This document shows, one piece after another, positions 34,306 through 41,656 of a stretch of 64,000 nucleotides of DNA (its first letter is position 1; every line of letters starts with the position of its first letter). This stretch comes from Actinoplanes philippinensis. Lineage in GTDB: Bacteria > Actinomycetota > Actinomycetes > Mycobacteriales > Micromonosporaceae. The notes under the pieces were generated by a model that was not told where the DNA came from, did not search any database, and saw only the letters and a list, made by a program, of their open reading frames with translations. Made by a program: the position numbers and the translations under genes. The stretch lies in contig NZ_FONV01000010.1 in assembly GCF_900113015.1 (NCBI RefSeq), forward strand, positions 310,001-374,000, written 5' to 3'.

Positions 34306-34449
34306 TCAATTCCACTCGAAGTTCGTCGTGTTCAGCACTGCGACAGCGGCGGCCTCATCTGCGGTGAAGGCCCCAGCACTCGCCCCGCCGAAGGCCACCA
34401 CTAGCACGAAAACCAAGCCGGCTAGGCGACCCAGCTTCCTTGCGGACAT
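34306..34449 (-). CDS. Small secreted peptide precursor (47 residues)
   Basis: Reads MSARKLGRLAGLVFVLVVAF then GGASAGAFTADEAAAVAVLN and ends TTNFEWN. It has a basic n-region, a hydrophobic core and an ASA cleavage-like site near residue 25, leaving a ~22-residue mature peptide. A GGAG lies seven to ten bases before the ATG. It is 56 bp upstream of the GGDEF-EAL gene on the same strand, so the peptide could be a partner or signal for the membrane sensor. Function unknown. Confidence 0.65.
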   Translation of the reverse strand: MSARKLGRLAGLVFVLVVAFGGASAGAFTADEAAAVAVLNTTNFEWN

Positions 34450-34676
34450 AGCTCGCTCCTCGTAATCGAAGACTGCATCAGATGGGGGTCACATGATGGT
34501 GCCACACCAGTTGTGCGACAGGGAGCGTTCATCGGCGGGTCGTGCCGACGCTCAGGCAAATCCTGGCCGAACGGTTGAGCATGGCCCCGGGCACGTCACC
34601 GAAGGATTAGCGGGTTTGCTGATGATTTAGGCCACCAAAGCGGACAAAATGCTGAGACCTCGTCAAGATTAGTTGA

Positions 34677-34694
34677 CGTCAGGAAAGCCTGACG
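34677..34694. promoter_or_regulatory. Palindrome upstream of the small HTH gene
   Basis: CGTCAGG-AAAG-CCTGACG, a perfect 7-bp inverted repeat 15 bp before the start at 34709. It could be an autoregulatory operator or an mRNA hairpin. Confidence 0.4.
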
Positions 34695-34708
34695 GAATGC
34701 TGCGAATC

Positions 34709-35032
34709 ATGAGCACGCCGGACGAACTGGAGCAGCGGCATACTCTCACCACGGCGACGAACCGTTACGACGATCTCCGGATGCGTGACGCCCTCGCCGC
34801 CATGGACCCGGACGAGGAGCCCCCGCTCTCCGCCGACGAGATGCTCGAGATGCTCGCGCTCAGCGAGGTGATCATCCGAAAGGCCGGATACGGACGACAG
34901 ACGATGATCCGCTCCGCCCGGGCGGCCGGCGCCTCCTGGACCCGGATCGGGGCCGCCCTCGGCACCACCAAGCAGGCCGCCTGGGAGTCGCACCAGCGCT
35001 GGGTCGCCGACACGGCCGGCCGGCCCGACTGA
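34709..35032 (+). CDS. Small helix-turn-helix-like protein
   Basis: A 107-residue protein from ATG 34709 (MSTPDELEQRHTLTTATNRY). The C-terminal half reads RSARAAGASWTRIGAALGTT then KQAAWESHQRW, a pattern seen in small actinobacterial HTH proteins. Function unknown. It converges on the sulfurtransferase gene with a one-base gap. Confidence 0.65.
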   Translation: MSTPDELEQRHTLTTATNRYDDLRMRDALAAMDPDEEPPLSADEMLEMLALSEVIIRKAGYGRQTMIRSARAAGASWTRIGAALGTTKQAAWESHQRWVADTAGRPD

Positions 35033-35033
35033 G

Positions 35034-35852
35034 TCAGTCGCCGGTCGCGGCGGGACGGCCGGTGTGGCTGTACTGCGACCAGGAACCCGGGAACAGCCGA
35101 CCCACACCCAGGCCGGCATGCTCCAGGGCGAGCAGGTTGTGGCAGGCGGTCACGCTGGACCCGCAATACGAGATGACGGCCGCGCCGTCCTCGACACCGG
35201 CCTCGGCGAACCGCCGGCGCAACTCCGCGACGGGCAGGAAACGGCCGTCGGCATCCACATTTTGCCGCACCGGAAGGTTTCGGGCGCCCGGGATGTGACC
35301 CGGCCGCGGGTCGACCGGCTCCACGTCACCACGGAAGCGGGGAGCGTCACGGGCATCCAGCACCGGGCCCGCCGAGGACACCGTCTCCTCCAGCGAGGCC
35401 AGCCGGTCGGCGGGCCACGGACGGGCGGTGAACGTCGTCACGGGGCGGACCGGGACCTCCGTGGTCAGCTCGCCCGGCCAGGCGGTCAAGCCCCCGTCCA
35501 ACAGTGCCGCATCATGCCCCGTCACCCGGAGCAACCAGACCAACCTTGCGGCCACCACGCCGCCCGCGTCATCGTACGCAATGATTTGATCTTGATCGTT
35601 GATCCCGGCCGACGCCATCGCCGCCGCGAACACCTCCGGATCCGGCAGCGGATGCCGGCCCTCGGCCGGCGACGCCGGACCAGCGAGCGCGGTGTCCAGA
35701 TCGATGAAGACCGCGCCCGGCAGATGCCCACGCTCGTAGGCCTCCCGGCCGGAACGGCCATCTAGATACCACCGGACGTCGGCGAGCACCACCGGACGAT
35801 CCGCGGTCCCCTCAGCCAGCCACGAAGCGTCCACCACCGGGTCGATCACCAC
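35034..35852 (-). CDS. Sulfurtransferase (thiosulfate/3-mercaptopyruvate type)
   Basis: A 272-residue protein with two rhodanese domains. The N-terminal inactive domain includes VVLADVRWYLDGR and the linker region; the C-terminal domain has the catalytic cysteine in SYCGSSVTACH. CGSSVTA lies between the classical thiosulfate (CRxGT) and mercaptopyruvate (CGSGVTA) loops and is nearer the latter. It transfers sulfane sulfur to cyanide or thiols in the cytosol. Confidence 0.9.
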   Translation of the reverse strand: MVIDPVVDASWLAEGTADRPVVLADVRWYLDGRSGREAYERGHLPGAVFIDLDTALAGPASPAEGRHPLPDPEVFAAAMASAGINDQDQIIAYDDAGGVVAARLVWLLRVTGHDAALLDGGLTAWPGELTTEVPVRPVTTFTARPWPADRLASLEETVSSAGPVLDARDAPRFRGDVEPVDPRPGHIPGARNLPVRQNVDADGRFLPVAELRRRFAEAGVEDGAAVISYCGSSVTACHNLLALEHAGLGVGRLFPGSWSQYSHTGRPAATGD

Positions 35853-35870
35853 AGCCCCACGGTACGCCCC

Positions 35871-36155
35871 TCACTCGGAGTGGTCGCGCGTGCGGCTCCC
35901 CGGCCGAAAATAGACCACCGCGATCGCCACCAGCGCGACCGCCAGCAGGGTCGCGATCATCGCGGCCACCTCGGTCAGCTGCGTCGCCCCCACCACGAAG
36001 ATCAGGACGGCCATACCGAACAGCAGGTGATAGCCGCCCGCCTGCCGTGGCGTGCGGAACGAACGGGCGATCACGCCGGGAGCGTTGCCGGTCACCAGCA
36101 TCCGGGCCCCGAACACCGCCAGCACCAACCCGACCAGGGCCGCCGCCGTGCTCAT
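35871..36155 (-). CDS. Small membrane protein
   Basis: 94 residues from ATG 36155 (MSTAAALVGLVLAVFGARML) with three hydrophobic segments (residues ~3-20, ~43-60, ~63-83) and a charged tail (PGSRTRDHSE). No family is recognised. Before the satellite inserted, it would have been the gene directly downstream of yajQ. Confidence 0.6.
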   Translation of the reverse strand: MSTAAALVGLVLAVFGARMLVTGNAPGVIARSFRTPRQAGGYHLLFGMAVLIFVVGATQLTEVAAMIATLLAVALVAIAVVYFRPGSRTRDHSE

Positions 36156-36227
36156 CACCCCAGTCTGCACTTCCCGACGCCTTCGGCGGACCTTTATCCG
36201 GTACGGCCACCCGCCCGGTTTTCCGCC

Positions 36228-36251
36228 GGCCGGCTCCGGGGAGAGCCGGCC
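36228..36251 (-). terminator. Displaced yajQ terminator
   Basis: GGCCGGCTC/GAGCCGGCC, a perfect 9-bp stem with a 6-base loop, 9 bp left of the satellite's left repeat. In the uninterrupted chromosome it would follow the yajQ stop directly. Confidence 0.6.
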
Positions 36252-36260
36252 GCTCTCGTC

Positions 36261-36276
36261 TCAGCGGTAGTTGTTG
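36261..36276. repeat. attL core of the satellite
   Basis: TCAGCGGTAGTTGTTG, identical to 45480-45495. Flanking bases differ on both sides, so the shared core is 16 bp. Confidence 0.85.
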
Positions 36277-36386
36277 TATCGATCGGGGCATGCCCTTGAC
36301 CTGCGCCCTCATGGCGCACGTGGCTGCTGAGCAGGCAGAACAGCCCTCACACGCTCGCATCGCTACGCACCCGGACGCGCCCTCTT

Positions 36387-36404
36387 CTGTGCCGAATCTG
36401 TGCC
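36387..36404 (+). promoter_or_regulatory. Integrase arm-type site, left end
   Basis: CTGTGCCGAATCTGTGCC, matching 17 of 18 bases with 45408-45425 near the other end. Each copy is itself a CTGTGCC direct repeat with 11-bp spacing, as expected for integrase arm-binding sites. Confidence 0.6.
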
Positions 36405-36538
36405 TGTTGATCATGGCTCGCGGGCCACCAGGTCCCCGCGCCCCTCGCCCTTCGATCACCCCTCGAATGAAGCGAGCCCGGACGCAGCGACTGCAACGCT
36501 GGCCGGGCTCATGAATCGACTGACAAGGAGTCGACCCA

Positions 36539-36778
36539 ATGAGTACCGTACCCACCCCCACCGACCGTGACGAGCGGATCAACGACAACCCGGACTTCCG
36601 GGACGGCTACGTCGAGGGCTACCTCGACGCCCTCACCGTTGCCCGTGTCGTCAAGCAGGAGACCGTGGAGGCGCTGGGCAGCATCGCCCTCCGGCGCCGC
36701 GCCCTGACCCCCGTTGAGCGCAAGGCCATCCTCGGCGTGCTGGAAGTCCTCAACGGTCACCTGGAGAGTGGCCGATGA
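36539..36778 (+). CDS. Hypothetical protein of the satellite
   Basis: 79 residues (MSTVPTPTDRDERINDNPDF; then a helical part with VVKQETVEALGSIALRRRAL and VERKAILGVLEVLNG). A purine-rich AGGAG site lies upstream. It overlaps the next gene by four bases. No family is recognised; first rightward gene inside the left end. Confidence 0.65.
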   Translation: MSTVPTPTDRDERINDNPDFRDGYVEGYLDALTVARVVKQETVEALGSIALRRRALTPVERKAILGVLEVLNGHLESGR

Positions 36779-37296
36779 GCGGGCAGGAGCGCCAGATTCG
36801 CGCGCAGTTCCTCCAGGTCGGCACGCAGCTGCTCACCGGCGACGGGTGGCAGCGCATCCACGGGGTCCTGATCTGCGCCGAGGACCAGAAGTCCCTCGAC
36901 CAGGTCACCGTCTACACGCCTCAGCGCACGCTCGACGACTCGAGCGGCTGGACGTTCCGGTTCAACGACCTGGTGCTCACCCGCGGCGAGGTGCCGGGCG
37001 AGGACGACTGCCCGAGCTGGTGTGTCGAGCACTACCGGGGCGGCGACCGGCTGCAGGAGAAGAACTGCTCGTCCTTCCCCGAGTCGGTGACCGTGGTCGA
37101 GGCGTGCACCGGGATCGAGCGGGAGCTGGGCTTCTGGGGTGAGCAGCGCGTCAACCGGGAGACCGGCGCGGTGGAGCGGCTCGGCATCATCGAGATGCGC
37201 TCGACCCTGGAGGACGTCGAGCTGTCCGCCGGCGGGCTCCGCAACCTGGCTCGCAAGCTCCGCGAGTTGGCCGACCTGGTGGAAGAGACCCCGTAG
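36775..37296 (+). CDS. Hypothetical protein of the satellite
   Basis: 173 residues (MSGQERQIRAQFLQVGTQLL), including DCPSWCVEHYRGGDR and a C-terminal helix LRNLARKLRELADLVEETP. The CPSWC...H cluster could bind zinc. Similar CPxWC-containing proteins are common in actinobacterial mobile elements, but I assign no function. The ATGA overlap with the preceding gene supports the start. Confidence 0.65.
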   Translation: MSGQERQIRAQFLQVGTQLLTGDGWQRIHGVLICAEDQKSLDQVTVYTPQRTLDDSSGWTFRFNDLVLTRGEVPGEDDCPSWCVEHYRGGDRLQEKNCSSFPESVTVVEACTGIERELGFWGEQRVNRETGAVERLGIIEMRSTLEDVELSAGGLRNLARKLRELADLVEETP

Positions 37297-37733
37297 GACG
37301 ATGCCGGGCCGGACCTGTACGCATGGTGTGCACCGTGCGATCGGGTCCGGCCCGGTCCTGTATAGGGGCGGTGTGAAGCGCCATGCGAAGCGCTGGTGCA
37401 CACCGTGTGCACCGTGCGAAGCGACCCGCCCGACGTGTTACGCGTCGTCCTGAGCTGGTGCGTTACCAGTAACAGCCGCTGACGGTAACGGCGCTCCCGG
37501 AAAGTCGGCGCGGACCTTGATAGACGGCCCGGCCGGCGATCGGTGACACGGGGACATACGCGCCGACCAGCGATGTCCCCGGGGACATGATCGAAAACCA
37601 CTCCCCTCCCCCGTCGAGGGGCCGGCGGATCCAGGGGTGATCCGCAGGTCGGGGGCGGTGTCACGAGCCATGACACCAGGCGGTGACACCGGCGGATTCG
37701 GCACACGCATGCCGACCTGCGTGGTGCTGGTGA
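37297..37733. other. Gene-free stretch with a 15-bp direct repeat
   Basis: No convincing gene. GTGTGCACCGTGCGA occurs at 37326-37340 and 37405-37419, within a region also rich in GTGCAC/GTTAC palindromic words. Function unknown; a protein-binding region is possible. Confidence 0.45.
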
Positions 37734-37949
37734 CTACTCGCCTTCGGGCTCGTCCAGGTTGGGCCGGTTCTCCGCGATCCACTGCTCGACATCCTCGGCG
37801 GCCCACACCGACCCCATTCGCAGCGTGGCGTACGGCTCCGGGAAATCCCTCCGGGTGATGAGGCGCTGCGTCCACTCGCGCGAGTAGCCGAGCCGCTGCC
37901 GGATCTCCCACGCGCCCATGAGCTGCACTTTCGGCCGACCTGAGGGCAT
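37734..37949 (-). CDS. AlpA/MerR-like small HTH protein
   Basis: 71 residues: KVQLMGAWEIRQRLGYSREW then TQRLITRRDFPEPYATLRMG and AAEDVEQWIAENRP. This is the compact winged-helix layout of AlpA/excisionase-like proteins (helix-turn-helix, wing with PxP, C-terminal W/I helix). It may regulate satellite genes or help excision alongside the second HTH_17-like protein at 43420-43608. Confidence 0.75.
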   Translation of the reverse strand: MPSGRPKVQLMGAWEIRQRLGYSREWTQRLITRRDFPEPYATLRMGSVWAAEDVEQWIAENRPNLDEPEGE

Positions 37950-38170
37950 GCACCTGACGTTATGTACAGGGTGTATTCGCTAACTGTGAACACCTGTTGT
38001 GGTGCACACGTGTAGAACTCCGAGGTAGCTTGCTGGCAGGTTCGCGACCGGGCAGGGCATGAGGCGACTCGTGCACACGTGGCGTCGCGTCCTGGCGGCG
38101 GCGAGCGCGCGGGCCCGCTTGATCGCGCTGGCCGCCGTCCCCCGACACTGCATAAGGGGAGGCCGACGAG

Positions 38171-38284
38171 ATGCTCGTCGAGGTCATGCGGCGCGTGCTG
38201 TGGCGCCGGAGAGTCAAGGCTGTACACGCGTGGCGTGATGCCGAGAGGGCCCGCTACGAGGCGAGCCGGCGGCCACGGTCATGA
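38171..38284 (+). CDS. Very small Arg-rich protein
   Basis: 37 codons (MLVEVMRRVLWRRRVKAVHA then WRDAERARYEASRRPRS) with GGGGAGG seven to thirteen bases upstream and an ATGA overlap with the next small frame. Basic, helical, unknown. Supported mainly by the ribosome-binding site and coupling. Confidence 0.4.
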   Translation: MLVEVMRRVLWRRRVKAVHAWRDAERARYEASRRPRS

Positions 38285-38451
38285 GGTGGTGGGAGGCCGG
38301 CCTGCCCGGCAATGACCGCGACGAGATCCCCGTCGACGACGAGATCGGCGACCCGCAGCCCTCGATCATGCGCCTGCTGTTGCCGCCCGATGAGGTCGAG
38401 CGCCTGGAGATCGCACCGGGCCAGTGGTATCTCCCGGGTACTCCCCCATAG
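38281..38451 (+). CDS. Small acidic hypothetical protein
   Basis: 56 residues (MRWWEAGLPGNDRDEIPVDD, ending LEIAPGQWYLPGTPP), overlapping the preceding small gene by four bases. No family is recognised. Confidence 0.4.
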   Translation: MRWWEAGLPGNDRDEIPVDDEIGDPQPSIMRLLLPPDEVERLEIAPGQWYLPGTPP

Positions 38452-38732
38452 GCCTGCCCCCACCCGTGAACGGGGGCAGGGAGGGGCGACGGGCCGTGTT
38501 TCTACAGTGGGATGTCGCGGACCCGTCGCCCTCTCCCCGTTGCGCACCTGCGGACGTGATCTCCGCGCACCCGGAGGCGTCAACGGAGTGCGCCAGGGAA
38601 GACCCACGACAGGGCCTCTGTGCTGCTGCGACAGCCACTGAGGATGCGCCAACGGAACGGGTTGGGGAGACCCTGAACCGCGCAGATTTCTGCGTGATCT
38701 CCGCGCACCCCCACCGCCCGGTGAGGGTACGG
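38452..38732. repeat. Non-coding stretch with an 18-bp direct repeat downstream of the capsid gene
   Basis: CGTGATCTCCGCGCACCC occurs at 38555-38572 and 38693-38710, the second next to a CGCAGATTTCTGCG palindrome (38681-38694). No gene fits. Repeats beside a capsid gene are candidates for a packaging (pac/cos) site, but this is speculative. Confidence 0.5.
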
Positions 38733-38774
38733 TCTCGCCCCGCCTCCTGACCCTGGAACGGAGACGGGGCGAGA
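38733..38774 (-). terminator. Terminator after the capsid gene
   Basis: TCTCGCCCCG pairs perfectly with CGGGGCGAGA across 22 bases, 18 bases past the capsid stop. Confidence 0.65.
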
Positions 38775-38791
38775 GATTGGAAGGGCCGTGA

Positions 38792-40255
38792 TCAGGCCGT
38801 GGTGGCGACGTTGAGCAGGCGCAGCGCCTGCGGGCGGACCACCTCGGCGCCGTGCCGCGAGGTCACGAACAGGTGCCGCTGGCCGGTCGGGCGGTTGTTC
38901 GCCCCGTATCCGGGCAGGATCTCCACCGTCGCGCCGATGTGGTCCACGATCACGTAGCCGGCCTGCCAGTCCCCGTACGCGAGCACGAAGTTGTCCGAGG
39001 TCGCAGCCGCGTTGATCGTGCCGTCCATGTTGCTGCACTCGTACCAGGGCTTGCCGAGCAGTTGTGGCGGCGACTGCCGGAGCTCCGGGTACATGAGCGC
39101 GCCGTTGGTCGTCTCGTAGAAGCGGATCGTGTTCGCGATCGCGATGTTGCTCATCCACGCCGCGTTCGGTGAGAACCGGGCGCCCAGCGCGTTCTGCAGC
39201 TTCACCGGGTCCGAGCTGGCCAGCGTCTCCGAGCCGTTGCCGGCCACCTCAGACGACGTGCCGTCCAGGCCGGTGACGAAGCCCTGCGGCGCGGTCGTGC
39301 CGTTGCCGGTGGTGAACGCCACCGCCTGCAGGTTGTCGATCGCGTCCCGCACCACGAACTGCAGCTGACTCACCAGGTCGATCGCATCCTGCTGCACCTC
39401 GTAGGAGAAGATCGCGTCCACGTCGGCCAGGAACACCGGGATCTCGACCTCGGCCGCCGTCGGAGTGCCGTCGGCCGCCTGGGCGCCCTCGGTCTTCCAC
39501 TCCGCCGTCGCTCCCGCGCTGGTGATGCCGCGCCACGTGTTCGTCGAGGTCGTCACCACGCGCGCCAGCCGGCGCAGGGGGTTGTTCGACCCGTCGTTGG
39601 TGAGCATGATCGCCGGGTCCAGCACCGACGGCAGGACGTAGCCCGAGGTGGCCATCGCCGTACGCGCCTCGGACTGCGCGGCCTTCCAGGTGGCCACCGC
39701 GCGGTACGCGTCCGCCTCCTGCGGCGTCCACTCCATGTGGCCGCGGGCCGGGTCCGCCAGCAGCTTCGAGAACGCCCGCAGGTAGGCCGGGTCGCCGGCC
39801 ACCGACAGGAACTCGGCCGCGGACTGCCGCTTGCCGATCGACCCGTCGTCGACCAGGTCCTGAACGAGCTGCCGCTGGCTGTCGGTGAACATGCCCTGCT
39901 TGTGCTGCTCGTCGGCGAACCGCAGCGCCACCGACCGCCGGCCGTCCAGCGAGTCCGGGGTCATCGCCGCGGCGCCCACGGACATCCGGGTCGACTGGGT
40001 GTCGGCGCGGGACGCGGCCACGCGGGCGAGGCGCTGCTCGGCGACGTACTGCCGCAGCTCCGCCTCGGCGACGTCGTGGGCGTCCCAGCGCCGCTGCTGC
40101 GACGCCGTCAGGTCGTCGTTGCGGGCCTCCTGGTTGATGCGGGTCATCTCGGCCGCGTGCAGATCACGGGCCGCGACCGCGGCCTCTTCGAGACGGGCCG
40201 GGTCGTCGGGGAACTGCTCGCGAAGCTGGTCGAGGGTAGGGATGCGCTCAGGCAT
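38792..40255 (-). CDS. HK97-type phage major capsid protein
   Basis: 487 residues from ATG 40255, with CCGGAG nine to fourteen bases upstream. Residues 1-100 are a charged helical delta/scaffold-like region (PARLEEAAVAARDLHAAEMT; EAELRQYVAEQRLARVAAS). The HK97 core follows: SGYVLPSVLDPAIMLTNDGS, AEWKTEGAQ, VEIPVFLADVDAIFSYEVQQ, the GNGTTAPQGFVTG motif, MYPELRQSPPQLLGKPWYEC, and the C-terminal ILPGYGANNRPTGQRHLFVT. Full length, so probably functional. It is the only obvious virion gene in the element. Confidence 0.9.
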   Translation of the reverse strand: MPERIPTLDQLREQFPDDPARLEEAAVAARDLHAAEMTRINQEARNDDLTASQQRRWDAHDVAEAELRQYVAEQRLARVAASRADTQSTRMSVGAAAMTPDSLDGRRSVALRFADEQHKQGMFTDSQRQLVQDLVDDGSIGKRQSAAEFLSVAGDPAYLRAFSKLLADPARGHMEWTPQEADAYRAVATWKAAQSEARTAMATSGYVLPSVLDPAIMLTNDGSNNPLRRLARVVTTSTNTWRGITSAGATAEWKTEGAQAADGTPTAAEVEIPVFLADVDAIFSYEVQQDAIDLVSQLQFVVRDAIDNLQAVAFTTGNGTTAPQGFVTGLDGTSSEVAGNGSETLASSDPVKLQNALGARFSPNAAWMSNIAIANTIRFYETTNGALMYPELRQSPPQLLGKPWYECSNMDGTINAAATSDNFVLAYGDWQAGYVIVDHIGATVEILPGYGANNRPTGQRHLFVTSRHGAEVVRPQALRLLNVATTA

Positions 40256-40435
40256 GAGAGAACTCCGGAAGGAGAGGCCCCGGAAGAGGGGCAGCGTCAA
40301 CGGGATCGGCGCGCCGTACCGGAGCTTCAGGGCGCCGCTCGGAGAGCTTCACGCCCGGCCTGTGCCGGTGGCCGGTCGACCGTGGTCCGTCCCGCCTCGG
40401 AGAGGTCGGGCGCCAACAGGTGACGTCTGCCGAGA

Positions 40436-40708
40436 TCATGCTACCTCTCCCCCCAGCCCATCGCCGAGACGCTGGCCCGGCTGCCAGGCTGCGAGCATCG
40501 CGGCCCACTGCTCCCTGCCCCCTGCTGCTGCCGCCCCGAGCTGAGTCGCAAGACCGGTGAGGAATGCGATCACACCCACCAGGTCGGCACCGTCGAGCAG
40601 TGACTCGAACGCCTTCTCATCCTGCGACCAGCCGGCGCACATCAGCGCCACGGCCAGCCCCACGACGTCATCCCGCTCGGAAGCGCTCAGCGAATCGGAC
40701 ATGATCAA
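40436..40708 (-). CDS. Hypothetical protein of the satellite
   Basis: 90 residues (SDSLSASERDDVVGLAVALM; helical, Ala/Gly-rich). No family is recognised. It lies between the HNH and capsid genes and probably shares their transcript. Confidence 0.55.
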   Translation of the reverse strand: MIMSDSLSASERDDVVGLAVALMCAGWSQDEKAFESLLDGADLVGVIAFLTGLATQLGAAAAGGREQWAAMLAAWQPGQRLGDGLGGEVA

Positions 40709-40729
40709 CCTTTCAGTAGATGTTCGTGT

Positions 40730-41059
40730 TCAGATCGAGTGCGGGTCCACAGTCAGAGGGACCCTGCCTACCGGGCGCACGCGGGCGTTGCGCTCCTGGT
40801 TGCAGCAGCGTGGGCGGCGGGTGGTGCCGCTCACGCACACCGGGCACGGGTAGTTGCTGCCGTGCGCCGGCCTCAGGTTGTCGAGGGAGTAGGGGTCACC
40901 ACCGTCAGCACGGCGCACCACGTGGTCGACCTCCCACGCCCCGACGTGACCGCACACCCAGCACACGTCACCGTGGATCGCGAACACCCTCTCCCGGGTG
41001 TCACGCCAGCGCGTGCCGTTACGACCAGCGTTCTCCGGTGACACAGGCCGCCGATTCAC
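40730..41059 (-). CDS. HNH endonuclease
   Basis: 109 residues with a clear HNH/zinc layout: VCWVCGHVGAWEVDHVVRRA then GGDPYSLDNLRPAHGSNYPC and a further cysteine set (CPVC, CC). In phages such genes beside capsid/terminase genes help packaging; homing or nicking roles are alternatives. It lies upstream of the capsid gene. Confidence 0.9.
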   Translation of the reverse strand: MNRRPVSPENAGRNGTRWRDTRERVFAIHGDVCWVCGHVGAWEVDHVVRRADGGDPYSLDNLRPAHGSNYPCPVCVSGTTRRPRCCNQERNARVRPVGRVPLTVDPHSI

Positions 41060-41177
41060 CTGTCCACCTCCGTCCGGGATGTCCGTTTCTTAGGGAGCGC
41101 CGCCAGAAGAGACCCGCTGCCGTCTTTTTCACTTGTGTGCGCACGGTGAATAACCCAAGCCATTCCGTCACACAGGG

Positions 41178-41465
41178 TTATCGGCGCTGCTCTGGCGCCG
41201 GCCGGGACGGCGGGAGCTTCGCCCGCGGCCCCTGCTCGCCGGTGACCGCGCGCGCTTGGCGGTGCTGCGGGCACGGCGGGTCGTCGCTCTCCCGGCAGCA
41301 GAGCGGCAGGGCGCCATCCCGGGCCAGCTTGGCAAGGTGTCGCGCCTTGAGGCCGGCCGCGCGCCGTGCCTTGAACGCCTCTCGCTCCGCCTGCCGGGCC
41401 GCGCGCTTCGCGAGCGTCTGCTCGACGGCGGCCCGTAGGCGCTCCTGCCACTCGTCGTCGCTCAC
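41178..41465 (-). CDS. Hypothetical Arg/Ala-rich protein
   Basis: 95 residues from a GTG at 41465 that overlaps the preceding stop (GTGA). N-terminal helix SDDEWQERLRAAVEQTLAKR and a CCRESDDPPCPQH cluster that could bind metal. Similar cysteine-bearing basic proteins occur in actinobacterial elements; function unknown. Confidence 0.6.
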   Translation of the reverse strand: MSDDEWQERLRAAVEQTLAKRAARQAEREAFKARRAAGLKARHLAKLARDGALPLCCRESDDPPCPQHRQARAVTGEQGPRAKLPPSRPAPEQRR

Positions 41466-41656
41466 GGCGTCTCGTCGGCCTGGACGATGGACCACCGCTC
41501 GTCGGCGCCGACGTGGTAGACGACCGTGCCGGCGTCTCCCATGGCCACGGCGACCGCGGGGCGCATGCCGCCCTCGTGCGTCTCCCAGCCGATGATGAGC
41601 GCGGGCTCCGGCGTCCAGTCGAGGCGGATCAGGATCGGGTACGGCTGCATGATCAT
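41462..41656 (-). CDS. Hypothetical small protein
   Basis: 64 residues (MIMQPYPILIRLDWTPEPAL then IIGWETHEGGMRPAVAVAMG). The ATG at 41656 overlaps the helicase stop (ATGA) and has GGAGG at good spacing. No family is recognised. Confidence 0.6.
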   Translation of the reverse strand: MIMQPYPILIRLDWTPEPALIIGWETHEGGMRPAVAVAMGDAGTVVYHVGADERWSIVQADETP

